Positions 1 through 9,573 are shown, counted from the first letter of the stretch. The stretch is DNA of 64,000 nucleotides from Verrucomicrobiia bacterium (GCA_947462875.1 CANHQJ010000003.1:1-64000); one strand, 5' to 3'. Numbers and translations: made by a program. The notes: a model not told the origin generated them from the letters alone.

Positions 1-2
1 GC

Positions 3-1127
3 GATGGCTGGGGCTCCGGTGGTGACGGCGGCGGCGGCGGCGGTGGCTTCGGTGCCATCCCTGCGACGATGCGCAAGCGCTGCTCGAAAGAAGACCGCTT
101 GCAGCGTCTCGCCGAAACCGGCGGTAACGAAAAATGCGAAGAAGCCGTACTCAAAGCCCTGCGCTGGATGAAAAAAACGCAGAATGCCGATGGCTCGTGG
201 GGTACCTCGAACAAAGCAGCCATGACGGGTCTGGGCCTGCTCTCCTATCTCGGCCACTGCGAAACACCGCTCTCGGAGGAATTCGGTGAGTCCTGCCTGA
301 AGGCGATGACCTACCTCATCAACCTGAGCATGAAAAACCAAGGCAAACTGGCGGAAAGCTTCGGCGGTCACGCCTGGGTGTATGAGCATTCCATCGCCGT
401 ATATGCGCTGGCGGAATCGACGACTTTCTGCAAACAGCTCAACATCAACGTGCCAAATTTGGCGGAAGTCACGCAGAAGTCCGGGCAGTTCCTGATCGAT
501 AACCAACACGAAAATGGTGGCTGGGCGTATTCTTATGATGAGGGACCGAAAGCGCACACCGACGTCTCCGTCACCGGTTGGCACATCCAGGCGCTCAAGG
601 CGATGAAACACACCGGCCTCGATTTCAAAAATCTCTCTCGCTGTGCTTCGAAAGGTCTTGATTACCTGAAAGACAAACAAGACTCCGAGGGCGGCTTCGG
701 CTACACAGGCACAGGCTTGCACGGCGGGCTGGACTACCACACGCTCACCGGCGTCGGCGTTCTCTGTTTCCAGATGTGGGACAAAGGCAGCAGCTCGGAA
801 GTGCGCAAGGGCGCGAAATACATCAGCAAAAACACCAAGCTGCAGTGGGGCACGCCTCATGTGGATCTCTATGGTCACTACTACGAGGCTCAGGCGATGA
901 TGAACCGCGGAGGCGAGGACTGGAAAAAATACAACGCCATGATGCGCGACGAAGTGCTGAAGAACCAACTGCCCGACGGGACGTGGAAAAATCCCGAGGG
1001 CAAACTCCGCGCCGTGGGTGCCCAGTTCCAGGGAGGCGGGGCGCAAAATGTCTTCTACCGCACCGCGCTTTGCACGTTGATGCTGGAAGTGTATTACCGT
1101 TTCCTTCCGGGCACGGGTCAGCACTGA
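3..1127 (+). CDS. Squalene cyclase/prenyltransferase-like alpha-alpha toroid protein (5' end cut by window)
   Basis: The reading frame is open to the left edge, so the true start lies outside and the ATG at 69 is internal. The first visible residues form a glycine-rich linker (GDGGGGGGGFG). The rest looks like an alpha/alpha toroid built from QW-like repeats: QNADGSWG, NQHENGGWAY, KQDSEGGFGY and LPDGTW, spaced about 50-100 residues apart, as in terpene cyclases and prenyltransferase beta subunits. I do not see the DxDD motif of a real squalene-hopene cyclase, so an enzymatic role is unproven. Such proteins are common in Verrucomicrobiota and Planctomycetota, often membrane-anchored through the part missing here. 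PBP2 follows about 100 bp downstream on the same strand. Confidence 0.75.
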   Translation, partial: DGWGSGGDGGGGGGGFGAIPATMRKRCSKEDRLQRLAETGGNEKCEEAVLKALRWMKKTQNADGSWGTSNKAAMTGLGLLSYLGHCETPLSEEFGESCLKAMTYLINLSMKNQGKLAESFGGHAWVYEHSIAVYALAESTTFCKQLNINVPNLAEVTQKSGQFLIDNQHENGGWAYSYDEGPKAHTDVSVTGWHIQALKAMKHTGLDFKNLSRCASKGLDYLKDKQDSEGGFGYTGTGLHGGLDYHTLTGVGVLCFQMWDKGSSSEVRKGAKYISKNTKLQWGTPHVDLYGHYYEAQAMMNRGGEDWKKYNAMMRDEVLKNQLPDGTWKNPEGKLRAVGAQFQGGGAQNVFYRTALCTLMLEVYYRFLPGTGQH

Positions 1128-1223
1128 CAATCAAGACGCCGACGGCTCTGGTCGGATGGCTGTAGGGAACGGAAACAGAGATTGACCTGCGTGTCCCTCA
1201 TCGCTACTGTTTCTCTCACACGC

Positions 1224-3362
1224 ATGAGCGCACCCCGTATTTCCCCTGCCCTGTTGCCCGCGCTGTGCCGGGTGGCACTGGGTTGTGCGGGCCTTGCCAT
1301 GGCTCAGGAAGCCGCGCCGCCGGTGGAGAGTGCGACGAACGACGCCTCGATCAAGGGTCTCAAAAACGCGCGTGTCATCAGTCTCGCGATTCCCGCCCCG
1401 CGCGGGCAGATTCTCGATCGCGAAGGCGAGCCGCTCGCACAAAACCGCGTCACCTACCAGATCGCGCTCCAATTCCCGCAGTTTGAGAACGCCACGCAGG
1501 ATTTTGTCGTCTCGTGGGCCCGCAAGCGACTGGGCGAGCTGAAAATTTTGTTGCCGAAAAGTTGGGAAAAAACCGATGACGAGCTCTGGGCACACTACAA
1601 GGACCGGCGCTGGCTGCCGCTCTACCTCAGCGGATTTATCAGCAGTTCCGGTGCCTCCGAGCTATCGCAGAAAATGGGCAAGCGCGATGATCTCATCCTC
1701 GTGCCCGTCTATTCCCGCTACTACCCCGGTGCCAGCCTCGCCTCGCACATCATCGGCTACACCGGCAGCGCGGGGAAACTGCCGACCGGACCCATCAATT
1801 TCAACGACCCGTTATGGGAACCCACCGAAGGCAAAGCCGGGCTGGAAATGCTCTACGAGAAACAGCTCGCCGGCACGCCGGGCATGAAGCGCATCCTGTA
1901 CAATAACGATGGCGTCAAGCTTCAGGAGGAAATCGTGCGGCGTCCCATCGCGGGTGGCAACGTCATCACCACCCTCAACAAACGCTGGCAGGAGCGTGCG
2001 GAAAAAGTTCTCAAGGAAGGTTGCCAGCGCGGCGCTTTTGTGGTGCTGGATGTGACGACGGGCGAAGTGCTGGTGATGGCATCGCGGCCCAGCTTCGACC
2101 TGATGGAATTTGTCGGCGGTATCAGCACGGCGCGCTTCAAGGAACTCAACGAGGATCCCGCCGCTCCGTTGTTCGCCCGTTCGTTTGCGGCACAGTATCC
2201 GCCCGCTTCCACCTTCAAGGCCGTGGTCGGTCTCGCCGCGATGCAGGCGGAAGCGATCGATGAAAACACCACGATCTACGCACCCGCGTTTCTCGAATTT
2301 CCCGGGCACAAGGTGCGCAATGCCTCGGGTCGCGAGGAGGGCAGCATCGCCATCAAGTATGCGATGGCGCGCTCCTGCAACACGTGGTTTGCCCAGGTCG
2401 GCATCAAGACCGGCCCCTCCACGTTTCTCTCCATGGCGCGGCGTCTCGGCTATGGGGAAAAAACCGGCCTGCCCCTCGTAGGCGAGGCCCCCGGACTGAT
2501 CCCCACGAACGAGTGGATGCTCGCGAATCACAAACGCCGTTTCATGAATGGCGACAGCGCGAATATGTCGATCGGCCAGGGGGTCCTGCTCGCCACGCCA
2601 CTGCAAGTCGCGCAGGGCATGGCGGCGATCGGCAATGGCAAGGCGCTGCCGAAACTGCAACTCATCCGTCAGGTGCAGGATGGCAAGGGCCGCGTCACTT
2701 CCCAATCGATGCCGCAGGTGCGCACGGAGCTGGATGTGACCGAGGATGCGGTGCTGGCGGTGCAAAAAGGCATGCGCGATGTGGTCAATGAAGGCTACGG
2801 TACGGGCCGCGCGGCGGGCATGAGCTGGACGACCATGTGCGGCAAGACCGGCACGGCACAATGGGGCCCGCCATCGAAAAACCAACGTCTCGCCTGGTTC
2901 GCCGGGTTTTTCCCGTTCGAAAATCCCCGCTTCGCCTACGCCGTGGTCTATGAGGGCCGCCCGGGACAAACCGTGAGCGGTGGCCGCATGGCCGCGCCGA
3001 TGGTGCAGGCGTTTTTCAATCCGCTGCGCAAGGAGATCGAGGAAATCATCACGCCGCCGAAAAAGGCGCTGGTGGTGGAGGACAGCACGCCCGCCTCGAC
3101 CATGCTGAATAGCGACTCGATCCGCGCGATTCCCGTGGAGCCTGAAATGGAGAGCGATGGTGTGCCGAAGGCCATCCCCGTCCCCGTGGAAGGCGATGAC
3201 GCCGAGGGCACCCCACCCCTGACCGCTGTTCCCGTGCCGAACGAAGACGAAACCGAGGAAATGGAGGAATCCGATCAACCCGCGGAGGAAATCCGCCGCG
3301 CCATTCCCGTCGATGAGGAAGCGGAAGAAACGGGTGATGAGATCGAATACACTCCCGAGTGA
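1224..3362 (+). CDS. mrdA: Penicillin-binding protein 2 (peptidoglycan D,D-transpeptidase)
   Basis: Class B transpeptidase that cross-links peptidoglycan during cell elongation. All three active-site motifs are present: S329-T-F-K (in PPASTFK), S384-C-N and K541-T-G (CGKTGTAQ). The N-terminal half has the usual PBP dimerisation opening (APRGQILDREG). A hydrophobic N-terminal segment should act as membrane anchor or signal. I chose the ATG at 1224; a TTG at 1182 would add 14 residues. After the catalytic domain comes an acidic tail of about 110 residues with recurrent I/V-P-V units (AIPVEPE, AIPVPVE, AVPVPNE, AIPVDEE), which is not part of the family core. The AddB-like gene starts about 50 bp downstream on the same strand. 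Confidence 0.9.
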   Translation: MSAPRISPALLPALCRVALGCAGLAMAQEAAPPVESATNDASIKGLKNARVISLAIPAPRGQILDREGEPLAQNRVTYQIALQFPQFENATQDFVVSWARKRLGELKILLPKSWEKTDDELWAHYKDRRWLPLYLSGFISSSGASELSQKMGKRDDLILVPVYSRYYPGASLASHIIGYTGSAGKLPTGPINFNDPLWEPTEGKAGLEMLYEKQLAGTPGMKRILYNNDGVKLQEEIVRRPIAGGNVITTLNKRWQERAEKVLKEGCQRGAFVVLDVTTGEVLVMASRPSFDLMEFVGGISTARFKELNEDPAAPLFARSFAAQYPPASTFKAVVGLAAMQAEAIDENTTIYAPAFLEFPGHKVRNASGREEGSIAIKYAMARSCNTWFAQVGIKTGPSTFLSMARRLGYGEKTGLPLVGEAPGLIPTNEWMLANHKRRFMNGDSANMSIGQGVLLATPLQVAQGMAAIGNGKALPKLQLIRQVQDGKGRVTSQSMPQVRTELDVTEDAVLAVQKGMRDVVNEGYGTGRAAGMSWTTMCGKTGTAQWGPPSKNQRLAWFAGFFPFENPRFAYAVVYEGRPGQTVSGGRMAAPMVQAFFNPLRKEIEEIITPPKKALVVEDSTPASTMLNSDSIRAIPVEPEMESDGVPKAIPVPVEGDDAEGTPPLTAVPVPNEDETEEMEESDQPAEEIRRAIPVDEEAEETGDEIEYTPE

Positions 3363-3412
3363 TTCCATCGTTTTTTCTTGGTGAGTCGATTTTTTTCACG
3401 CATGCTGATTCC

Positions 3413-6202
3413 ATGAATCGCGTCTTCGTGGGCTGGGAAACATCGTTGGTGGAAACCGCGGCGGAATGGCTGTGGGACCGGCGCGAGGAGATCGCTTCGA
3501 TGTGCGTGGTGGTGCCCACCGCGCAGGCGGGGCGGCGCTTGCGCGAGGCGGTGCTGCGGCGCGCCACTCAGGAACAATCCGCCATTCTGGGACTGCGCAC
3601 GGTCACACCCGCGTTTTTCATCAAGATCGATCATGCCGAGATGGCCGAGGAATCGATCGAGCTGCTGGCGTGGATGGAGGTGATGGAGTCGATCCATGAC
3701 TGGTCGCCGTACGCCGCGGCATTTCCTCATCCGTTGGACGAGGATGAGGGCAAGGGCTGGTCGCGTTCGATCGCGCAATCGCTGATGGAGCTGCGCTATC
3801 ACTTGCAGGAAAACGGGATGATGATCGCTGATGCCGCGAAACGCATGGGCTCGCATCCCGATGCCGCGCGCTGGGCGGCGTTGTCTTTGTTGGAACAACA
3901 GGTCGAGAAGCTGTTGCGCTCGTGGTCGCTGCGCAGCCGCAGTGACTTGCTGCAACAACGTCTCGTCAACCGGCAGGCCGCGGCATTGCCCCATGATTGC
4001 CAGTCATTGGTGCTGGTCGGCGTGACCGAAACATCGCCGCTCGTCGCGGAGCTATGGCGTCGGGTGCCGCAGGCCAGCGCGCTGATCGCGGCGCCGGAGG
4101 AGGAAGCCGTGCATTTTGACGAGCTGGGATTCCCGCTGCTTTCGTGGTGTGAGAGGTCGCAAGGATTTCCCGGACGCAATGGTCTGGCGGGCCGGCTGCA
4201 TGTCACGGCGGACTACCGCCAACTCGCCGAGCAGGCCGTGAAATGTGTGGCCGCTCGCGGTGCCGCATCCGATCAGGTGATGCTCGCTACCTGTGAGCCG
4301 TCGCTGGGCCAGCCGCTGATCACCGCCTTCGCCCGCGCGGGCTGGCAGGTGTTCGATCCTGCAACGTCTCACGGCGCGCTGGACTGGCGCGTGTGGTTGC
4401 GGCACTGGCAGCGCTGGCTCAGCAAGCCCAGTCTGGCGATCGCAGCGGAAATGGCAGGCTTCCGCGAAACGGCATGCCTCACCGGCAGTGGCGTCTATCG
4501 ATGGTTACAGTCGCTCGGTGTGCTGCGCGATCAGTGTTTGGTCGATACGGTCGAGGACGTGGAGCGCCTCACCCAGGCCTCCGCGCTCCCGCGCGGCGTG
4601 AGCGAGGAACAGGCCCAGCGGCTGATCGCGGCCCTGCAGCACCTCACCCGCTGGCGCGCGGAATTTTTCCGCAACGGGTGCTGTGCCACGATGCAGCAGT
4701 TGTTAGAGCGTTGGCAGAACGATTCTCTGATCGAAATCGATGACGCCGCATGGCTGTCATCACTCCTCGCCCAATGGCAGCCCTGGGAGCAACGCATGAC
4801 CTACGATGCCGCCTTCTGGCTGCAACTCTGCTGCGATCGTTTGCCTGTCGCCTCACTGGAGCTGCCGGAGGAGCGCGCGCTGGACGTCGAGGGCTGGCTG
4901 GAAATTCCCTTTCACCGCGCCGATCATCTGCTCATCTGCGGCATGGACGATCAGTGCATCCCCTCGCGCTGCGGCGGCGAGCCATGGCTGAATGCCAGCA
5001 ACCGCGGCATGCTGGGACTGCACACCGATGCCCAGCGCGAAGCGCGCGATGCCTATCTGTTCCACACCATTCTCGAAGCCCATCGCTCCCATGGCGCGAT
5101 CGATATTCTCCTCAGCAAAACGGACACGCAGGGGAAAATGCTGTTGCCCTCGCGGCTGCTCCTGCGCGCCACCGGTGAGGAACTCGCCGCACGCGTGGCG
5201 CTGCTGTTTGCCGAAGTGCCGCCCGCGGACTCGCAGCTCCACTGGCATAGCGACTGGTCATGGCAACCGCGCATCGCTCCTGTGGCGAAGGAAAAGGAGG
5301 GCAAGCTGCGGCTATCGGTCACCGCCCTGCGCGATTATTTGTCCTGCCCCTATCGGTTTTACCTGAAACACGGATTGCACATGAACCGGCGCGATGGCGA
5401 TCGCGGCGAGTGGAATCACCGCGATTTCGGCAATCTCTTGCACGAGGTGTTGGAAACCTGGGGCGCTGATACCAGCATGCGCGATCTCGCCACCGGCAGC
5501 GCGCTCACCGAGTGCTGGAACGACCTCCTCACCACACTCATCGCCAAACGTCACGGCACGCAACTCAATCTCGCCCTGCAAATCCAATCGGCCGCACTGC
5601 GCCAGCGTCTCGCCTGGCTCGCGGAAGCGCAAGCGGAACACCGCGCCGGGGGCTGGCAGGTGTGGAAGGTGGAAACGCCGTTTCTGTTAGAGCTGCCGCT
5701 GATCCATTTGAGCGGAAAAATCGACCGCATCGATTACCACGCCGGCTCCGATTCCTACATGATGTGGGATTACAAAACCGGCAAGGTCGATGAACAGGTG
5801 AGCAAGTCCCACCTGAAGGGATTCACCGCCAAGTCCATCCTGCCCGCGCATCTCGCCAACGATGAGCGATTGTTCGTGCCGGGTGAAAAGGGCAAAATGC
5901 AGCAATGGATCAATCTGCAACTCCCGCTCTACGCCGCCGCCGGGCTGACTCCGCAGGTGCCGGGCGTGGGCTACATCGCCGTGGGTGATGCGCGCGATGA
6001 GGTGGCCTTCCGCCCGTGGGAGGGCTTCGACCCCGGCATCGCCGAGTCCGCACGGCAGTGTGCGATGTGGCTGATCGAAAAAATCGCCCGGCAAGAATTC
6101 TGGCCGCCGAATGAAAAGGCGGAATTCGATGACTTCAAGGTCCTCGCCAGCGGTGCCAATCTGGAAGCGATGACGCAGCCGCCCTGGTCACTGCAAGCCT
6201 AA
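3413..6202 (+). CDS. AddB/RecB-family PD-(D/E)XK nuclease protein
   Basis: A 929-residue protein whose C-terminal third carries the RecB-family nuclease signature: SCPYRFYLKHGL (about 643), the histidine of FGNLLHEVLE (about 671), the aspartates of GKIDRID and the lysine of WDYKTGK (about 784). The N-terminal region resembles the degenerate helicase half of AddB (VVVPTAQAGRRL), with no convincing Walker A. The likely role is the second subunit of a double-strand-break resection complex feeding RecA. No AddA/helicase partner is in this window. The ATG at 3413 is preferred over upstream starts because it follows the PBP2 stop and begins a typical protein N-terminus. The stop overlaps the convergent dapB stop by 15 bp, and its TAA sits in a CTAAC pentamer. 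Confidence 0.75.
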   Translation: MNRVFVGWETSLVETAAEWLWDRREEIASMCVVVPTAQAGRRLREAVLRRATQEQSAILGLRTVTPAFFIKIDHAEMAEESIELLAWMEVMESIHDWSPYAAAFPHPLDEDEGKGWSRSIAQSLMELRYHLQENGMMIADAAKRMGSHPDAARWAALSLLEQQVEKLLRSWSLRSRSDLLQQRLVNRQAAALPHDCQSLVLVGVTETSPLVAELWRRVPQASALIAAPEEEAVHFDELGFPLLSWCERSQGFPGRNGLAGRLHVTADYRQLAEQAVKCVAARGAASDQVMLATCEPSLGQPLITAFARAGWQVFDPATSHGALDWRVWLRHWQRWLSKPSLAIAAEMAGFRETACLTGSGVYRWLQSLGVLRDQCLVDTVEDVERLTQASALPRGVSEEQAQRLIAALQHLTRWRAEFFRNGCCATMQQLLERWQNDSLIEIDDAAWLSSLLAQWQPWEQRMTYDAAFWLQLCCDRLPVASLELPEERALDVEGWLEIPFHRADHLLICGMDDQCIPSRCGGEPWLNASNRGMLGLHTDAQREARDAYLFHTILEAHRSHGAIDILLSKTDTQGKMLLPSRLLLRATGEELAARVALLFAEVPPADSQLHWHSDWSWQPRIAPVAKEKEGKLRLSVTALRDYLSCPYRFYLKHGLHMNRRDGDRGEWNHRDFGNLLHEVLETWGADTSMRDLATGSALTECWNDLLTTLIAKRHGTQLNLALQIQSAALRQRLAWLAEAQAEHRAGGWQVWKVETPFLLELPLIHLSGKIDRIDYHAGSDSYMMWDYKTGKVDEQVSKSHLKGFTAKSILPAHLANDERLFVPGEKGKMQQWINLQLPLYAAAGLTPQVPGVGYIAVGDARDEVAFRPWEGFDPGIAESARQCAMWLIEKIARQEFWPPNEKAEFDDFKVLASGANLEAMTQPPWSLQA

Positions 6203-6931
6203 CACATCCTGCATGTCGTAGAGACCGGCGGGCTGGGTGGCGAGCCACTGCGCCGCTTTCACCGCGCCGCTGGCAAAGGTCAGACGCGAGCTGGCCTTGT
6301 GCGTCAGCTCCACGCGCTCGCCATCGGCGGCAAACATCACGGTGTGATCGCCCACCACATCGCCACCGCGCAGCGTGTGCATGCCGATCTCCTTGCTGGG
6401 CCGCGCGCCGGTGAGGCCGAAGCGGCCGTGCACGATGTCGTCGTTGTAGTTGGTGTTCGTTTCCTCGTTGAGGATTTCCAGCAAACGCCGTGCCGTGCCG
6501 GAGGGGGCATCGATCTTGTGGCGGTGATGCATTTCCGTGACCTCGATGTCGAAATGCTCATTGCCGAGAATGCGCGCGGCATGGCGGGTCAGCCAGAACA
6601 GGGTGTTCACGCCGATGGAGAAATTCGGCGCATAGACGATGGGCAAAGTTTTGGCCGCTTCGTAGATCAAGGCGCGCTCCGCCTCGCTATGACCGGTGGT
6701 GCCGATCACCAGACGCGTGCCGTTTTTCACCGCTTCTTCCAACAAATGTTTCGTGAACGAATGGATCGTGAAGTCGATCACCGTATCGGCCTTGGCGATG
6801 GCGGTCGCGAGGTCTTCCCCGGCATCGTGCGTGGCCGTGACCGTGACGCCCGCTTGCCGTGCGGCTTCGATGACGGCCTGGCCCATGCGGCCGGATTTTC
6901 CAGTGACGAGAAGATGTGGAGCGGTGGACAT
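6188..6931 (-). CDS. dapB: 4-hydroxy-tetrahydrodipicolinate reductase
   Basis: Reduces the DapA product with NAD(P)H in diaminopimelate/lysine synthesis. Visible motifs are the nucleotide-binding GKSGRMG at the N-terminus, VIDFT, GTTGH, APNFSIGVN, the catalytic EMHHRHKIDAPSGTA and the C-terminal HTLRGGDVVGDHTV. At 247 residues it is slightly short but complete. The ATG at 6931 (MSTAPHLLVTGKSG) lies 8 bp after the dapA stop, so the two are cotranscribed; longer readings upstream only overlap dapA. It is the last gene of dapF-dapA-dapB. Confidence 0.95.
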   Translation of the reverse strand: MSTAPHLLVTGKSGRMGQAVIEAARQAGVTVTATHDAGEDLATAIAKADTVIDFTIHSFTKHLLEEAVKNGTRLVIGTTGHSEAERALIYEAAKTLPIVYAPNFSIGVNTLFWLTRHAARILGNEHFDIEVTEMHHRHKIDAPSGTARRLLEILNEETNTNYNDDIVHGRFGLTGARPSKEIGMHTLRGGDVVGDHTVMFAADGERVELTHKASSRLTFASGAVKAAQWLATQPAGLYDMQDVLGLQ

Positions 6932-6939
6932 AAAAAATG

Positions 6940-7821
6940 TTAGATCAAGTGAAACGATTGCAGCAATGAGCGCAAGGTGGTGGTTTGCGAATCTGTCAGG
7001 CCAACCAGAGGCAGACGGAATTCGCCACCGCAGAGTCCCATCAGATGCGCGGCGGCTTTGATCGGCACGGGATTCACATCGAGCGTCATCAAGCCGCGCA
7101 GCAACGGGTAGTACTGCTGATGCAATGCCGCCGATGCCGCGTAATCGCCATCGAGGCAGAGATTCACCAGACGACTCATGACCGCGGGGATGATGTTCGA
7201 CGCCACGGAGACCAAGCCCGTCGCGCCGCAAATCATGAATGGCAGCGTGAGCGGATCATCGCCGCTGAGCAGCGCGAAATCCGCAGGCAGTGCCTGGCGC
7301 AGTTGGCTGATGCGGTCCACCGAGCCACCGGCTTCCTTGATCGCCGTGATGTTCGGGCAAGCCGCCGCGAGACGCGCGGTGGTATCGACACCGATCTCGA
7401 TGCCGGAACGCCCGGGCACGCTGTAGAGCATGACGGGCAGTTTCGTGCTATCGGCAATCGCTTTGAAATGCTGGAACACGCCTTCTTGCGATGGCTTGTT
7501 GTAGTAGGGGCAAACTTGCAGTGTGCCGGTCGCACCCATGGCTTCGGCGGCTTGGGTCAGCTCGATGGCTTCTTTCGTCGAGTTCGCCCCCGTGCCCGCC
7601 ACCACTTCCACGCGTCCTGCGGCGAATTCAATGGCGAGACGAATCACTTCCTTGTGCTCGTCCATGTCCACCGTCGGCGATTCGCCCGTGGTGCCCATCG
7701 GCACGATGCCCGTCACGCCCCCTGCGACTTGGAATTCCACCAATTTCTGAAAGGCCGGCACATCGATGGCGCCGTCGCGAAAGGGTGTGATGATTGCGGT
7801 ATAAGTTCCCCGGAATGACAT
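6940..7821 (-). CDS. dapA: 4-hydroxy-tetrahydrodipicolinate synthase
   Basis: Condenses pyruvate with aspartate semialdehyde, the first committed step toward diaminopimelate and lysine. The 293-residue TIM barrel has PMGTTGESPT, the tyrosine of LYSVPGR and the Schiff-base lysine in AIKEAGG (about 161). It lies 11 bp downstream of dapF and 8 bp upstream of dapB. Its TAA stop falls in the pentamer CTAAC. Confidence 0.96.
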   Translation of the reverse strand: MSFRGTYTAIITPFRDGAIDVPAFQKLVEFQVAGGVTGIVPMGTTGESPTVDMDEHKEVIRLAIEFAAGRVEVVAGTGANSTKEAIELTQAAEAMGATGTLQVCPYYNKPSQEGVFQHFKAIADSTKLPVMLYSVPGRSGIEIGVDTTARLAAACPNITAIKEAGGSVDRISQLRQALPADFALLSGDDPLTLPFMICGATGLVSVASNIIPAVMSRLVNLCLDGDYAASAALHQQYYPLLRGLMTLDVNPVPIKAAAHLMGLCGGEFRLPLVGLTDSQTTTLRSLLQSFHLI

Positions 7822-7832
7822 GATGGTAGTGG

Positions 7833-8642
7833 TTAAATTTCAATAGCGCCCTCAAACACAAAATCCGCCGGACCGCTGAGCGTGACATCAGTGAAATCCC
7901 GGCCGTTAGCCACGAAGCCGATCTCCAACGTATCGCCGCCCGCCACATCGACTTTCACCGGCGATGCCGCGCCATGCAGCAAATGATGGACCAGCGCACA
8001 AGCCGTCATGCCCGTGCCGCAAGCCAGCGTCTCATCCTCCACCCCGCGCTCGTAGGTGCGGATGGCGATGTGCTGCGGGCCGAGGACCTTGGCGAAATTG
8101 ACATTCGTGCCCGCTGGCGCAAAGGCCGCGTGGTAGCGCAGGATGGTGCCGTATTTCAGCACGTCCACGCCATCGAGGTCATCGACAAATACCACCACAT
8201 GCGGCACGCCGGTGTTGAGGAAATGAATGGAGCCATGGAGCCCATCGATCGCGAGATCGACGTTCAGGCGCAGGTCGTGCGGATTCGACATCGCGATGCG
8301 CACATTTTCCTCCACCATGTGTGCGGATAGGGTGCCAGCCATCGTTTCGAAGGTGACCACGTCCTTGGTTTCCTCGGTCAAATGCGCCGTAAAACGCCCG
8401 AAGCAGCGCGCGCCATTGCCGCACATTTCGGCCTCACCGCCATCGGCATTGTAGTAGCGGAATTTGTAATCGGCGCCGTGCTCGGCAGGCTCGACCGCCA
8501 GCAAGCCATCCGCGCCCACGCCGCGATGGCGATCGCACAGAGCGGCGATCGTTTCGTCATCGAGTTGCAGCGAGAGATCGCGGTTATCGACGACAATGAA
8601 GTCATTGCCGGCACCGTTCATTTTGTAAAAGTGGAGTAACAT
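7833..8642 (-). CDS. dapF: Diaminopimelate epimerase
   Basis: Interconverts LL- and meso-diaminopimelate, supplying the peptidoglycan cross-linking residue. Both catalytic cysteine segments are present: MCGNGARC and ACGTGMTAC. The N-terminus FYKMNGAGNDFIVVDN is diagnostic. The ATG at 8642 gives 269 residues, normal for the family; an upstream in-frame start would add 12 residues without homology. It is the first gene of dapF-dapA-dapB, with a good promoter just upstream. Confidence 0.95.
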   Translation of the reverse strand: MLLHFYKMNGAGNDFIVVDNRDLSLQLDDETIAALCDRHRGVGADGLLAVEPAEHGADYKFRYYNADGGEAEMCGNGARCFGRFTAHLTEETKDVVTFETMAGTLSAHMVEENVRIAMSNPHDLRLNVDLAIDGLHGSIHFLNTGVPHVVVFVDDLDGVDVLKYGTILRYHAAFAPAGTNVNFAKVLGPQHIAIRTYERGVEDETLACGTGMTACALVHHLLHGAASPVKVDVAGGDTLEIGFVANGRDFTDVTLSGPADFVFEGAIEI

Positions 8643-8657
8643 GGAGATTCGGCCTTG

Positions 8658-8686
8658 GTAGTAAGCGGAAACGGCCAACCTTTCAA
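8658..8686 (-). promoter_or_regulatory. Putative sigma-70 promoter of dapF-dapA-dapB
   Basis: On the minus strand there is TTGAAA (8686-8681), a 17-bp spacer and TACTAC (8663-8658), 15 bp before the dapF ATG. This is a near-consensus arrangement with a very short leader. Confidence 0.5.
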
Positions 8687-8720
8687 GCCCGCATTGTGAA
8701 ATATCGGGGTGGAAGTGGTG

Positions 8721-8738
8721 AGTCAGCAGTGATCAGTG
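8721..8738 (+). repeat. Dispersed intergenic repeat, solo copy
   Basis: An 18-bp unit (AGTCAGCAGTGATCAGTG) that matches both arms of the inverted pair at 20678-20790 with one or two mismatches. It lies in the 165-bp gap upstream of dapF. Next to it is a short perfect hairpin, GCGCC-AGA-GGCGC (8756-8768). Confidence 0.5.
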
Positions 8739-8807
8739 AGCAGTGGGTTTTTTGAGCGCCAGAGGCGCAACACCATACCAGCCTGGCGGCAGCGCCCCAG
8801 GTTCTGG

Positions 8808-9104
8808 CTAAGATGGCGTTTTCTTACAAGCATAGCCTACGAGAAAAAATCCGATGCCGAGAGGAATCACGGGGAAAAACACATTCGGTGCGGATTTTTT
8901 CATCTTTCCCGCAAAGGAATAGATGAGCTTCCTGCGTTCATCGCCGCTCAGATCCTTTCTCTCATAATCAATTTCATCGCTTACACTCGAAGCCACGGAA
9001 GTGATGGTGATCCCGTATCCAAACTGAATCAAACCAGCCCAACCCAGCCCGATGACAATCAGGCAGATTCCCGTGAATATTTGTTTGGCGCGGGTGTTCA
9101 TCAT
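8808..9104 (-). CDS. Small two-helix membrane protein, unknown function
   Basis: About 98 residues with two hydrophobic segments (IFTGICLIVIGLGWAGLI near the N-terminus; FFPVIPLGIGFFLVGYAC near the C-terminus) joined by a charged linker. Possible starts are ATG 9104 or 9101, or a TTG at 9122 that overlaps the stop of the upstream gene. The overlap suggests translational coupling with the AlbA_2-like gene. No family recognised. Confidence 0.55.
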   Translation of the reverse strand: MMNTRAKQIFTGICLIVIGLGWAGLIQFGYGITITSVASSVSDEIDYERKDLSGDERRKLIYSFAGKMKKSAPNVFFPVIPLGIGFFLVGYACKKTPS

Positions 9105-9118
9105 CTGCGTTTCTTTCT

Positions 9119-9493
9119 TCAAATGAATCGTGTGTTGCTGATGAACCGCGAGTAATGCCGCAGCGGCGCGAGATGGCGCTGGATGGTGTTGAAGGCCATG
9201 AAGACGACGACACGATCACCCAGGATCAGCGTGCCGAGCTCGATTCGCGTGCGGGTCATCTCGCGACACAGACGCTCGAACCGGTCATAGATGCCATCGA
9301 GTTCATCGGGATTGATGCCAATGATGAATCCATCGCGACGCACCCCCAAGAGCACCAGCCCACCGTTTGACCAGCGCATCTGCGTGAAAATTTTCGCCAC
9401 ACTCAGGGAATTGGGCACGGATTCTTCGAATACGATCGAATTCTCATAGGCCCTGATGAGGGCGGAGAGCGTCGTGCTGTCCTGGGTGGTCAT
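9119..9493 (-). CDS. AlbA_2/Schlafen-like domain protein, small
   Basis: A 124-residue protein. The centre (SNGGLVLLGVRRDGFIIGI) resembles the NxGG-hhhGV-xDG core of AlbA_2 nucleic-acid-binding domains, followed by a beta-rich half (LGDRVVVFMAF). The start is fixed by a strong Shine-Dalgarno, GGAGGAAA, directly before the ATG at 9493, one of the few clear ones in the window. It lacks the extra domains usual in AlbA_2 regulators, so it is a stand-alone domain. It overlaps or abuts the small membrane protein downstream. The family assignment is by eye. Confidence 0.55.
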   Translation of the reverse strand: MTTQDSTTLSALIRAYENSIVFEESVPNSLSVAKIFTQMRWSNGGLVLLGVRRDGFIIGINPDELDGIYDRFERLCREMTRTRIELGTLILGDRVVVFMAFNTIQRHLAPLRHYSRFISNTRFI

Positions 9494-9573
9494 TTTCCTC
9501 CTTTCGGTTGGGTGAAAATTTCTGGGAGCATTCCAGCATTCTATCGGTTCCGCAAAATTCGACAAGAATCATT

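Noticed and set aside
1812-3368. 518-codon antisense frame over PBP2
   Set aside because: A shadow of the GC-rich coding strand with no conserved motifs.
8754-8768. GCGCC-AGA-GGCGC hairpin beside a T run, considered as a terminator
   Set aside because: The T run precedes the hairpin on the plus strand, so it does not follow the stem in either direction of transcription as a terminator needs.
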